Source of the DNA: Tigriopus japonicus
Taxonomy: Eukaryota > Arthropoda > Copepoda > Harpacticoida > Harpacticidae
Reading direction: 5' to 3'
Assembly: GCA_010645155.1 (NCBI GenBank)
Contig: CM021313.1
Span: 3,463,466 to 3,527,465 of the forward strand
DNA: 64,000 nt
The first letter of the stretch is position 1. Every line of letters begins with the position of its first letter. Shown piece by piece: positions 54,901 to 64,000 of the stretch. The notes beneath the pieces were generated by a model that saw only the letters and a list, made by a program, of their open reading frames with translations, ran no database searches and was not told the DNA's origin. The position numbers were made by a program, and so were the translations under genes.

Positions 54901-56073
54901 TCAGACTCTGCCTTTGGCTCCGCCGATCCCACGCCCACACATGGGCCTAAATATTACGGCGGCAACAATTCTTCTTCAGCCATTGCAACTTCATCCTCTT
55001 CATCGCCACCAGTTCAGTCACAGCAAAATTTTGAGTTCGCTGAAGATCCGTTCAAGAACGCGGAACACCGTTATGGAGATCCGTTCGAAATCAGTGGGGC
55101 GGATCCGTTTCAGGACTCGATTGACCCTTTTACCGCACCCGTGACGGCCGCATTTGGCAGGCCCAATAACACATCCTCGTCCTCCACTCATCTGGGACAT
55201 GATCCTTTTAGTTCGATAACGAGTGCCGGTGACCCTTTCTCACTCACCCTCAAATCCAGTCTGAATCAAAGTTCCTCCAAGAACAGCAATAATAATCATC
55301 ATGGTAGTAATAGTAATAGTAGCAGTACGAGTAAACTCAAAAACAATGGTAGTGGCACCAGTAACAGTGCGCGAAAAGATGCCTTTGACCCGTTTGGAAT
55401 GAACAATGATCCCTTTGCGGCTTCACCTTTTGGCGGTGGGACCTCTTCTTCAGCTGCCAAGCACCAAAGTGACGATCCATTTGGTTCAAGTTTCTCCAGT
55501 TCGGACGCCTTTGCCAGTAAAGATGATTGGTTCACGGGTGTGCCCAAGAGTGCCCCCAAAGTGGACGGAGTGAGCAAGATGAATAAACTCAGTAAATCGA
55601 GTTCCCAATCTCTGGCCACGAGTTGGTCCTCGGCACCCCCACCTATTTCCGGTTCCTCCAAAACCAGTGACCCCTTCAATAAAAGTGTGACCAAAGTGAA
55701 TAACGCCGATCCATTTGGACCCATGACCAACCCGAAGAAAAAGTCCGGGAAAAGTCATCATGGTTTTGCGGATTTCCTCACCAATAGCCCAATGAAGAGT
55801 ATCAGTGAGGAGAAATCCGAGAAGAAACGCCACCGCTTCCTGCCCAAATTGGGCGGGAAAAGCGACAAATCGAAACCAGGATCCTCTTCTCCAGGACCCG
55901 CCAACCAACAGCAGAGGCATCACGACCAATTTCAACTCCAAAAGGCCACAGAGGCATCGGCCAAAGCTGAGGAGGAACGACAGCGACGACTCCAGGATCA
56001 AGAGGAACGCGATCTGGCCTATGCCATTGCTTTGAGTAAGGCAGAGGCGGCATCACTGAAAACCAGCTCGTGA
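45967..56073 (+). CDS. Eps-15: Eps15-like endocytic adaptor protein
   Basis: Epidermal growth factor receptor substrate 15 orthologue, a clathrin-coated-pit scaffold that binds AP-2, NPF-containing partners and ubiquitinated cargo. Fourteen exons: 45967-45993, 47164-47298, 47767-48087, 48675-48911, 48966-49147, 49572-49728, 49803-50042, 50373-50435, 50619-50816, 51693-51878, 52015-52155, 52305-52487, 53178-53495, 54856-56073. This gives 1,201 residues. Three EH domains lie at about 10-100, 130-225 and 255-345, with the NPF-pocket IWDLSD (IWNLCD in EH3) and EF loops [13 protein letters not shown] and [13 protein letters not shown] coiled coil runs about 360-550. A proline-rich segment (exon 13) and a C-terminal half with 14 DPF motifs (AP-2 binding) follow. 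A ubiquitin-interacting motif, [17 protein letters not shown], ends the protein. All introns except one (phase 2, inside EH3) are phase 0. The start has a good context (GCCATGG). Confidence 0.95.
53496..54855. other. Intron 13 of the Eps15-like gene
   Basis: A 1.36-kb intron between donor CAG|GTATGT and acceptor TCTCCAG. It is T-rich with small chance frames. No repeat element was recognised. Confidence 0.6.
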
Positions 56074-57276
56074 TCCTCGATAAACATTGTTTGTGTGAGG
56101 GTGAGAAGAAGGGTTGCCCTTTATGACATTAGTTTGCCAGAGCTCTTGTTGTGTGTTACTGTAATGGTGCTGAATTTGGTGGGAATATCATGTGCCGTTT
56201 GAAGAAAGAGACACGATCTGTTGATACATATAGTCACAATTCATTAACAGTGTGAAGAAGAAGATAGAGACTTGGTCGCCTCATTCCTGCTGTGCTTTTT
56301 TAAGGTCTATCGTCATTCAAACGATTATTCTGAGCCTCGCTTACTTGTTCTCCATGATCCCCTCATAGCCAAACCTTTCACTTTAATCTTTGTTTTAACT
56401 TGTTGTCAGAGTGACGCGTCTCCTCCACATTGAAATCTGTACCTAGTGAAGGTTAACTTAATGAAACAAATGGCACCCTCCCCAATCCTCTGTTTCGTTG
56501 CATTTATTTTATTTTTCGATCTGGCCAATTTATGTTGATCACAGTTTAGTGTTGCGAAAAAATATCCTTTAGAAAAGAAATATCAGCGCGAGAAGAAAAG
56601 GAAAAGTGTAAATGAGTATCTCCTGAAGTTCACATTGAAGAACAAACGGCCTGTTATTAGTGGCATTTGGCATGTCCGTGTGTTTTTAGGAATCAATTTT
56701 ATCATGGGAGAAAACTAAGGAATGTGTTGTATGATCTTCTCCTCATCCATCTATTATCATTATGCATTCTTATAAACAAGTATGCCACAATCGTCATCAC
56801 CGGATGTTAAGAATCAATCGTGTTGTTGCAAAATTATGTCATCTTCAGTCTGAACACAATCCAATACTCTCATCTGATACAATAAATTGTTACGAATATT
56901 TGTTGGGGCTGATACCTATTCATTCTTACTTTTTAAAGATACAAAATGATGAAGAATTTCATTTTACAAAACAACCATTACAGCCAACGTGCGGAAGAGC
57001 CAAAGCAAAGCTGCCGTTCATCCATCTTTATGGTTTGCAACTTTTACTGTCTTGTTTAAAACTTGCACCGGAAAAATATCAAAAAAGTACTCAATTATCA
57101 AGATGTAGTTGAGAGATATAAGCAATTCATACAAGCCAATTCTGAAGAAGTTTAGGCCTGGTTGGTTTAAGGCTGTGTTGTTCTTGGTTTTGAGAAGTAG
57201 GGATGGTATCGAAAAAGGTTTCGAAGGCGAATCGAACCCAAGGAAGCAGGACGAACCACCACACCTCCCATAATTA
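56074..57276. other. 3' untranslated region and downstream spacer of the Eps15-like gene
   Basis: A likely 3' untranslated region follows the stop. The first clear AATAAA is at 56881-56886, suggesting a 3' UTR of about 0.8 kb if used. The rest is spacer with no gene supported. Confidence 0.5.
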
Positions 57277-57284
57277 TTTCCACT

Positions 57285-57831
57285 TAGAGGTTCCTCCCGG
57301 GATTTTTTTCCCGGAAATTCCCGGGAAAAAAATCAGGGCATATTTCCCGGGTACTTTAAAATTTTCCCGGGAAAACCACCTGCTGTCGCGAGTTTGCGAC
57401 TTAACGAGTATTTTGAACGAGTAACTACAAACTAGACAGGCACCACTCCATTAGCCATCAGCTGACCACGTGACAAAATGGTAAACAACCATCCACGCTT
57501 GACAAGGAGTGTTTGGTTTATGAGGCAACGGGCCAAAGGACCATGAACCTTGAAAAACTAAAGAGGGCCTTGGACACCATTAAAGCAACTAGTGTCGAGT
57601 CGGAGAGAGTGTTTTCAGCAGCTGGCTGGTTTATAACTAAATTAAGAACTAGTCTGAGTGACACAAGTGTGAACGCCCTTTGCGTACTGAAATCACACTT
57701 TAAGCAGCAATAAAAACAAAGCAAAGATAGATGACGTTTACACCCCTTCCGATCAGCTGAAATTTCCCGGGAATTTTTCCAGAATTCCCGTTCCCGCGGG
57801 AAATTAATATTCCGGGAATTTGGACCCCCTA
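57285..57831 (+). mobile_element. Internally deleted hAT transposon keeping the transposase C-terminus
   Basis: A 547-bp element flanked by identical TTTCCACT (57277-57284 and 57832-57839). Its ends are imperfect inverted repeats (TAGAGGTTCC and, reversed, TAGGGGGTCC), with repeated TTCCCGGGAA palindromes just inside. The plus strand at 57513-57713 encodes the hAT C-terminal dimerisation motif (ATSVESERVFSAAGWFITK..) and ends at TAA. The catalytic region and N-terminal zinc finger are missing. Confidence 0.88.
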
Positions 57832-57839
57832 TTTCCACT

Positions 57840-58330
57840 TCTGTATTGTATTTGACTAAGACGTATTATGATAGCAAGTTGGAATAACAAATCGAAAAAT
57901 TCAAGTCAAGTGTTCGAAGACGGTGACACCGTACAAAAAAGTCTTCTCAAGTTTGCAGAAAAAATCCCAAATACTATGAGATGTGTTTCTGACCCAGGAA
58001 ATCAAGTGGAATAACTTTGATTTACTACTTCTATGTGCTTTAATATGCTACTATTCTAGGTTAGATTAAAATTCATACGCCTAAAAACCTATTAAAGTAA
58101 CATTGTTTGAAAATCTAGTCATCACATTTTAAGAGCTGCCTGGGATAATTCTTGAATTGAAAATATATTGAGTTATTTGGGTTAAACTGGACCATTTTTG
58201 ACCTGAAGAAATTTGAATGAAGAAAACATGGAAAAAAGAGATTTCAGATTTTACACGCTAAATTCTCAACAATTTGTAAATAAATCTGGACAATGAACTT
58301 TTTGTTTATTGTATACTCCACTCCAACACC
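57840..58330. repeat. Spacer with diverged copy C of the MITE-like repeat
   Basis: About 58065-58240 resembles copy A at 15600-15760 (CCTAAAAACC(C/T)ATTA, AACATT..TTTGAAAA, GAGTTATTT) followed by GGACCATTTTTGACC, found also near 29125-29145. Strongly diverged; edges not defined. Confidence 0.4.
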
Positions 58331-59190
58331 AAGGAGGTGATCAAGGAGTATAGGATTATGAAGGGAGGAGGGAGAAAGATACAAAAATAAAATTTTAAAA
58401 ATTTAGGAACTGGTCATTAGACTAGGACAATCGTATTGCAGGGGAGTAAATGGCTTTTTTAAATTTTCTCCATGACGGCAACTCTCTCATTTCTTGCGAC
58501 AAGCGATTCCACATCGGGACCGAACGCATCATACATACTGTGGATACCGAGGTCCTTGTGCGTCTCAGTCCGAGTTAAAACATTTCCAGACATTGAATAA
58601 ATTTGGGTCCACATCCGAGTATCCAAAGCGTTGGACTAGGCACTTTCTGGTATTAAAAACCATTCCATTTCCCGATGCCCAGGCCTGGAGCTCATCAATA
58701 TTCCTCTGGAGGACCATAGAGTCCTGGGGATGCATGATTTTTCGCGATAATCGTGCGTCATCCGCGAAAAGTCGCAATGACGACCCTTCAGAAACACTCA
58801 AGTCATGTAAATATACAAGGAATAACAGCGGCCCCAACACGCTTCCTTGAAGGACGCCGGATGTGACATCAGACCATGAAGACGACTCACCACCAAACAC
58901 CACCCTTTGCATCCTTTGATGGAGCCAATCTCTGATCCACCTCCACAAATAACCTCCAATGCCAACTTCTCTAAGTTTGTCCAAAAGAATATCCTGTGGG
59001 ACTTTATCAAAAGCTTTAGATAAGTCCAAATGTATCACGTCAAGGCATCTGCCTTCGTCCAACACCCGGGATACAAGATCAACATGTTCTAGGAGGTTAG
59101 TGACGCACGATCTGCCATGACGGAATCCATGTTGATGCTTTGAAATCAAACTTTGCTCCTCCAGGAAAACCATTACCACTTCATTTTATT
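58330..59190 (-). pseudogene. CR1-like LINE reverse transcriptase fragment (a different family)
   Basis: A minus-strand frame 59179-58565 of 204 codons spans the reverse transcriptase core: SKHQHGFRHGRSCVTNL, IHLDLSKAFDKVP (catalytic Asp), GVLQGSVLGPLLFLVYLHDL, and LFADDARL, the usual (F/Y)ADD box. It breaks after KCFNSD; the following minus-strand sequence (RTRTSVSTVCMMRSVPMWN..) looks like the thumb in a shifted frame. The sequence differs from LINE copies a-d and from the intact LINE at 60675, so it is a third LINE lineage. 5'-truncated. Confidence 0.85.
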
Positions 59191-59586
59191 ATGTAGATGG
59201 ATGTCTCCCCTAACAGAACTTACCCAACTTACTTTGGGAATGGATTGTCGATAAAACCATGTAATTGCATTTCTACCAAAACATTATTACAATAGAAGTC
59301 TTAAAACGTTACAAGAAAGAACCAACCACGCACTTTCACACTTTCGTCCCATTACAATTTCTTACGAGACGAACTTGTTCTCATTTTGTTTTTAAGGGCA
59401 AAATGAAAGAGAAATCAAAAAATATGGTTGTCTTCTTAGGCTTCATCAATTAACGCACCGAAGATTTGATTTTTTTTTGGATAAAACAATTTTTTTTTGG
59501 AAAAAAATGTCAAAACTTTACATGTACATAAGTGAAAATGTAATTCTAATTTGTAATTGAAAAAGCACAATTACATGGGTCAAAAT
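59191..59586. other. Spacer, nothing recognised
   Basis: AT-rich spacer with T runs near 59470 and 59490. A small lysine-rich frame at 59265-59453 has no domain. Confidence 0.4.
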
Positions 59587-59594
59587 GTGATTAG

Positions 59595-60593
59595 TAGGGC
59601 CCGGATTTGAAATTGAAAAATTGATCAGGCGTATTTTGATGGGGATTTGACTTTTTGGCGAAATTGATGGGGTGTATAGAAAGTTTTTCAATTTCTTCAA
59701 CAAATCAAAACTCAATTCTTTCCACCTATTTACTTCTTAACTTGAAATTCTATTAGCATGATGTGACCAGGATTTTGTGGCTGTTCTTTTTTGCTAAGTA
59801 AACTTTATTTCGTTTTACAAAAACGGTTTGTCACTTGCTCCGGCACTTCACAATCTAGTGCCAAATGTAACAAGTTAGTGGTTTTAAAAAATATCTATGC
59901 TTTTCCAGCTAAGGACTATAAAAATACAAAGGTTAAGCAAAAAAGTGGACCTTTTGAAAACGTTTTTATGTCATAGACCACTCTCGACAACCCTATTTGG
60001 CACCTTGAGATAAACTAATTGAAACATTTCTATTATTCTAAAATAGCTAGTCAGATTATTAGGCAAAACGAATAGTGATTTTTCTTCAAACAAGGTTAGA
60101 ACAAAAAAAATTACACAAAGAAATATTTTCAAATTAGTTTGAAAACAAGTTTTTCCTGTTTTGGAAAAAAACCAAAAAGTTTCTTCAGACATCTTCAAAC
60201 CCAACTTCTGCCCATTCCTTCAATACTATGTCTCTTGAAAAAGTAACCTCTCAACAGTGTAAACTTTTCTGTGCTGGCCAGAGGGTTTGATGTATCGTGA
60301 GCGTAGCATACTGTAAAACCTTATGTTTATTTCCTATATAAAGAAAATGGATTACGCAATTTGGTTAGAACCCAATTTGTAATTTAGGATTGGTTTATTC
60401 AAGCTCCAGTTTTGCCTCAATCATGTACGCTTCAACTATTTTTTGTCACTTTCATGTCAATATTCTCATATTGTTTTCGTTTTATAAAATTGAAGTCAAT
60501 TATCTTACAGTTTTGATCAACTATTTTCCGATTTTGATCAATTCAAAAATCAATTTTTTGGCCCGAAAAAATCAAGTTCAAATCCGGGCACTA
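59595..60593. mobile_element. hAT-type non-autonomous element, 1.0 kb
   Basis: The ends TAGGGCCCGGATTTGAA and, reversed, TAGTGCCCGGATTTGAA match at 16 of 17 positions. The flanks are GTGATTAG (59587-59594) and GTAATTAG (60594-60601), an 8-bp duplication with one difference. No transposase frame. The subterminal sequence has AATTGATC on both sides. It lies 81 bases beyond the stop codon of the intact LINE, probably in that element's 3' region or in adjacent flank. Confidence 0.75.
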
Positions 60594-60674
60594 GTAATTA
60601 GTTACAATTACTTTGAGTTCAAATGTAGTTAATTACAATCAAACGGAATTTTAATAACTATGATTGGTCATTAA

Positions 60675-63600
60675 TTATATGGGCATGGTTTTGATGTGCT
60701 TATCAAGGCTTTTCTTGAACAAAGATCCGTCACTTTCCGCTTTCAGACTCTCAGGGAGTGTGTTCCAAAGGTTGAGTGCCTTTGGCACGAATCCTGACGA
60801 GTCATGACGGGTGAGGTGGGGAACACGAGGGTTTTTTGTCATCGAGCGACGAGTTTTTTGTGCACTAAAGGTATCGCGAAATGTAAAATGGTCAGACACA
60901 TGTGGAATGTTGCAATTGAGGGCGTTGAATGTTTCGGAGATAATGGCTTTTGCTGCCAGATGGTTGATGGGTGGTATTTTTGTTATTTCTATCAATTGTG
61001 CTTGTGAAACCTTATCGCCAACCTTTGTGCCCGTCATGAAACCCATAACTCTGTTTAAGAGGGTTTGTAATTGGGTCATTTGATCCGACGCACTATCCTC
61101 ATCAAATGTTCGCACCTCACTGTAAATTGCTAAACCATGCTTCAAGACGGAAATGATTAGTCCATGTACTACTGGGGCGAGAAATGACCGAGGAACGTGT
61201 GTACTGAGGCGGCCAAGTATTCCAAGTCTTTGTTTGATGGTGGAGATGGTCGAGTCAAAATGCATTTTTCCGGTCAGATCCCCGGTAACTTCAATTCCAA
61301 GGATTTTGACACTCTTGGCTGCGAGGATCTTGCAATTTCCCACCATCAAGACGGGAGAAGGTAGCGACATGTCCAAGTCTCTTGAAATTCCGTGAATGAG
61401 AAGAAATTTCGTTTTTGAAGGGTTTGCCACCAACCAGTTCGATGACATAAATTTTAGCATTGAATGAGCCTCTAGTTCCAACGTCTTCAACAGACCACCA
61501 ATGTCATCCGCTCCAATGGAGGCCGTCGTGTCGTCAGCATAGGATGTAATGGTTGCATTTGTCCATAAGGGGAGATCAGACACGTAAAGGGAAAAAAGGA
61601 GTGGAGACAGTACGCTCCCTTGAGAAGACCCATGAGAGGACTCCATCAGATCCGACATTTCTTTTCCCACTACCACCCGTTGAACTCTACCTTGCAGGAA
61701 AGAAGAAATCCAGTTGATGCTAGCCTTGTCGAAACCCATAACCTCAAGTTTTTGACACAGGAGGACAGTATCCAGGCAATCAAAGGCTGCAGTAAGGTCG
61801 AATAAAAGTGCTCCAACATAACGATGTTTTAAGAGCTCCTCTCTCCAAGAAGACATCATGGAGAGCAAGGCAGTTGTCGTTGATCTTTTTTTTCGAAAAC
61901 CATGCTGCGTGGGGGGCAAGATGTCGTTGTTCTCGACAAACTCGGTAATCTGTTCTTTCACAACATTTTCTATTATCTTAGACATGACAGAAGGTAGAGA
62001 GATAGGCCTGAAATTTTCAATCTCATCAGATTTTCCTCCTTTATGTACAGGGATCACTTTTGATGTTTTCCACAGTAATGGAAAAACACCGGAGGTTATA
62101 GAATAGTTTATTATGTACGTGATTGGTGTTGTCAGAAAACTTGCACATCTTTTGACGATGTCTGTAGTCACTCCGTCTAAACCTGTGCTTTTTGAGTTTT
62201 TCAGTGCTTTGATATGTCTTTTCACATCCTGTTCGCGAACAGTTGTCAATGAAAAATGAGGTTTACGAGACCTCTTCTCAAACTCTTGTTTTAGGCGCCA
62301 CAATGGATTTTCTTGCATGCTTGGATCGATCAGTTTGCGTAGTTCCTCGGGCTTTTTGATGAAAAATTCGTTGAACATCTGGCTAACGAGCCGAGGATCG
62401 TCAGTCACAACACCATCCGACTTTTTGATCCTGATGGTATCTTGCTCCTTATTCTTGGTTAACTTATTGACAAGAGCCCAGATGTTTTGACTACCTGTAC
62501 CATCACTGATCAACCTCATTGCCTCTGCCCTCGTGTCTCTTCGGCTCAGTTTGGTACATTTGTTCCGCAACCGTTTATAAAGGTTCCAAGCATCATTCTT
62601 CATATTTTTGACGGCACTGCATGCAGCCAAACGGGCTTTGTCCCGTTCCCTCATTGCTTCTTTGGTCTCCTCTGAAAGGTCATGTCGATAGTTTGGACCA
62701 ACATGAAGTGTTTTCATTGGAGCAAACTCGTCTAGGGACAAGGCAATAAAAGACTGCAAGGATCCCACCATTTCGTTGACATCTGTCATGGTTTCAAGAA
62801 TTTTCCAATTTGGTTGACACTTCAAGTGTTGCTGAAACCCGTCATAATCAAAATTTTGATATGATCTTCCCGTGATGGTTGTGGGGGGACATTTTTCTCT
62901 TTTGTATTTCACCATTGGTATCTTAAATAGTATTGGTAGATGATTGCTCAAGCCATTTTTTAGAATAGTCGGACTTATTCCGGATGTGGTACCCGACACG
63001 AGCCCAAAGTCTATGGCGCTCTCCATTATCTGTAGTCCTTCCACGGTTTGTCTTTGACACAGAAATGTGTTTCCCATTGGAATAAGATGAAGGTCATTGA
63101 GTGCCGAGCTACATTGGAGATCTTGGACGAGGGATTTTAGTGGGTATTTTGAATCGTCAAATCGGTTTAAGTCTAGGTTAAAATCGCCCAAAATCACCAC
63201 CTGTTTGCCTGACTGACATGCTGAGTTTACTTGGTCCAATAGGATAGAAAATCGCGTTTGCTGCACACTTACGTTATCTTCAGTCTCTGTTCGCCATTCC
63301 CGATACAATCCACAAATCAAGATATGTCCCGAAATTTCCACCCAAATTGAGGGAAATAGAGGGCTCATAAGATCGGTGCGTATTGATGTAATTGATAAAA
63401 GTTCCGGACGAGTGAGGAGAATAATCCTTGCCTTTGATGAGGCCTCTACTGCGAGAGGTAATGTTGGAATATAGGATGCAAATGTGGTTGATGTGAAGTA
63501 TCTCACGTCTGATTCTTGTATAAACAGGTAATCAATGTCATTGTTTGTTAAGACGTCGCTGATTTCAGGTTCCTTATTAATGAAACCACGTTGAATGTTC

Positions 63601-63692
63601 CATGAGCAGAGTGTCAGTTCGTCGGTGTTTTTGTGCCTGAAGTCTTGATTTGACGAACCCTGGGGCAATCCATTGGCCCACTTACTATCCAT
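60675..63692 (-). CDS. Intact LINE ORF2: endonuclease and reverse transcriptase
   Basis: An uninterrupted 1,005-residue frame from ATG at 63692. The N-terminal apurinic-like endonuclease (about residues 25-260) shows SWNIQRG, the catalytic QES, GDFNLDLNRF, SAIDFGLVS and SNHLPI. The reverse transcriptase (about 520-800) shows VIPVHKGGKSDEIENFRPISL, LFDLTAAFDCLD, SSQGSVLSPLLFSLYVSDLP and SYADDTT, the catalytic YADD. The C-terminus (PKALNLWNTLPESLKAESDG..) resembles that of CR1/jockey-group elements. No RNase H or ORF1 is visible; ORF1, if present, would be upstream beyond 63692 or outside the window. Being open over 3 kb in a region of dead copies, it is probably a young and possibly active copy. 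Clade is not assigned. Confidence 0.92.
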   Translation of the reverse strand: MDSKWANGLPQGSSNQDFRHKNTDELTLCSWNIQRGFINKEPEISDVLTNNDIDYLFIQESDVRYFTSTTFASYIPTLPLAVEASSKARIILLTRPELLSITSIRTDLMSPLFPSIWVEISGHILICGLYREWRTETEDNVSVQQTRFSILLDQVNSACQSGKQVVILGDFNLDLNRFDDSKYPLKSLVQDLQCSSALNDLHLIPMGNTFLCQRQTVEGLQIMESAIDFGLVSGTTSGISPTILKNGLSNHLPILFKIPMVKYKREKCPPTTITGRSYQNFDYDGFQQHLKCQPNWKILETMTDVNEMVGSLQSFIALSLDEFAPMKTLHVGPNYRHDLSEETKEAMRERDKARLAACSAVKNMKNDAWNLYKRLRNKCTKLSRRDTRAEAMRLISDGTGSQNIWALVNKLTKNKEQDTIRIKKSDGVVTDDPRLVSQMFNEFFIKKPEELRKLIDPSMQENPLWRLKQEFEKRSRKPHFSLTTVREQDVKRHIKALKNSKSTGLDGVTTDIVKRCASFLTTPITYIINYSITSGVFPLLWKTSKVIPVHKGGKSDEIENFRPISLPSVMSKIIENVVKEQITEFVENNDILPPTQHGFRKKRSTTTALLSMMSSWREELLKHRYVGALLFDLTAAFDCLDTVLLCQKLEVMGFDKASINWISSFLQGRVQRVVVGKEMSDLMESSHGSSQGSVLSPLLFSLYVSDLPLWTNATITSYADDTTASIGADDIGGLLKTLELEAHSMLKFMSSNWLVANPSKTKFLLIHGISRDLDMSLPSPVLMVGNCKILAAKSVKILGIEVTGDLTGKMHFDSTISTIKQRLGILGRLSTHVPRSFLAPVVHGLIISVLKHGLAIYSEVRTFDEDSASDQMTQLQTLLNRVMGFMTGTKVGDKVSQAQLIEITKIPPINHLAAKAIISETFNALNCNIPHVSDHFTFRDTFSAQKTRRSMTKNPRVPHLTRHDSSGFVPKALNLWNTLPESLKAESDGSLFKKSLDKHIKTMPI

Positions 63693-64000
63693 TTTACACT
63701 AGAGTCCACCTCTTTCTCGTTTTTTTTGTTAAAATTTACCTCCAAAAGGGCCTCTCAAAACTCTTCAGTATGCAAATCTAATGAAGAAAGGTCGACAACT
63801 GAATTTTTAAGTGCTACGCACCCTATTTTTATAGAGCAATCAAGATAATTTGTCGTGACGAATTTAACAAGCGCTTGAGGATTGTTAATAATTCACACAT
63901 GTATCTAAACTATGCCTACGCTTGTGTGTGAGTGTGAGTAAACTTGGATTTTTCTTGGTATGAAGTTACTCAGTCTTTTTATCAAAAATACAATCTTACT
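63693..64000 (-). other. Upstream region of the LINE ORF2
   Basis: About 300 bases, presumably the element's 5' untranslated or inter-ORF sequence on the minus strand. A TGTGTG-type run is near 63922-63940. Whether the 5' end of the LINE is reached inside the window cannot be decided. Confidence 0.4.

Noticed and set aside
55299..56056. Long minus-strand frames opposite the last Eps15 exon
   Set aside because: Leucine-rich antisense shadows of the serine/DPF-rich coding strand; no motif or independent splice signals.

Overview
The window is eukaryotic: spliced genes with GT-AG introns and AT-rich, transposon-filled spacers. The recognisable genes (an Eps15 orthologue and DEG/ENaC-type channels) are animal genes. 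Compact coding blocks, short introns (55-80 bases) beside long ones, and many small DNA transposons suggest an invertebrate, probably an arthropod such as a crustacean or copepod. That placement is inference from sequence style, not proof. One ambiguous base (N) at 5616 shows this is assembled draft sequence.

Layout. 1-1,949: repeats, including a long inverted repeat. 1,950-7,460 (+): DEG/ENaC channel gene 1, five exons, with an apparent 2-base deletion in the last exon. 7,461-26,590: about 19 kb of repeats. This holds a 1.6-kb hAT-type element, a broken CR1/jockey-like LINE with two later insertions, a 41-bp palindromic satellite, and a decayed Ty3/gypsy element carrying three DNA-transposon insertions. 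A small unassigned exon lies at 11,377. 26,591-30,125 (+): DEG/ENaC gene 2, intact. 30,126-38,115: repeats, including a LINE end, an AT-rich degenerate array, two hAT-type elements and a 2-kb mariner-like element containing a 19-bp minisatellite. 38,116-44,037 (+): DEG/ENaC gene 3, intact. 45,967-56,073 (+): Eps15-like endocytic adaptor, 14 exons, 1,201 residues by my reading. 57,285-64,000: a hAT relic with the transposase C-terminus, a LINE fragment, another hAT-type element and an intact 1,005-residue LINE endonuclease/reverse transcriptase on the minus strand.

The three channel genes are tandem paralogues: same strand, five exons each, intron phases 2-2-2-0, near-equal exon lengths. DEG/ENaC subunits assemble as trimeric cation channels, so the paralogues could contribute to the same or alternative channels. 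The Eps15 gene (three EH domains, coiled coil, DPF-rich tail, UIM) acts in clathrin-mediated endocytosis. Nothing in the sequence links it to the channel genes beyond proximity.

The most distinctive property of the window is its mobile-element stratigraphy. At least six elements have 8-bp target duplications of hAT type, at least four have TA duplications of Tc1/mariner or pogo type, and several are nested, so a relative insertion order can be read directly.
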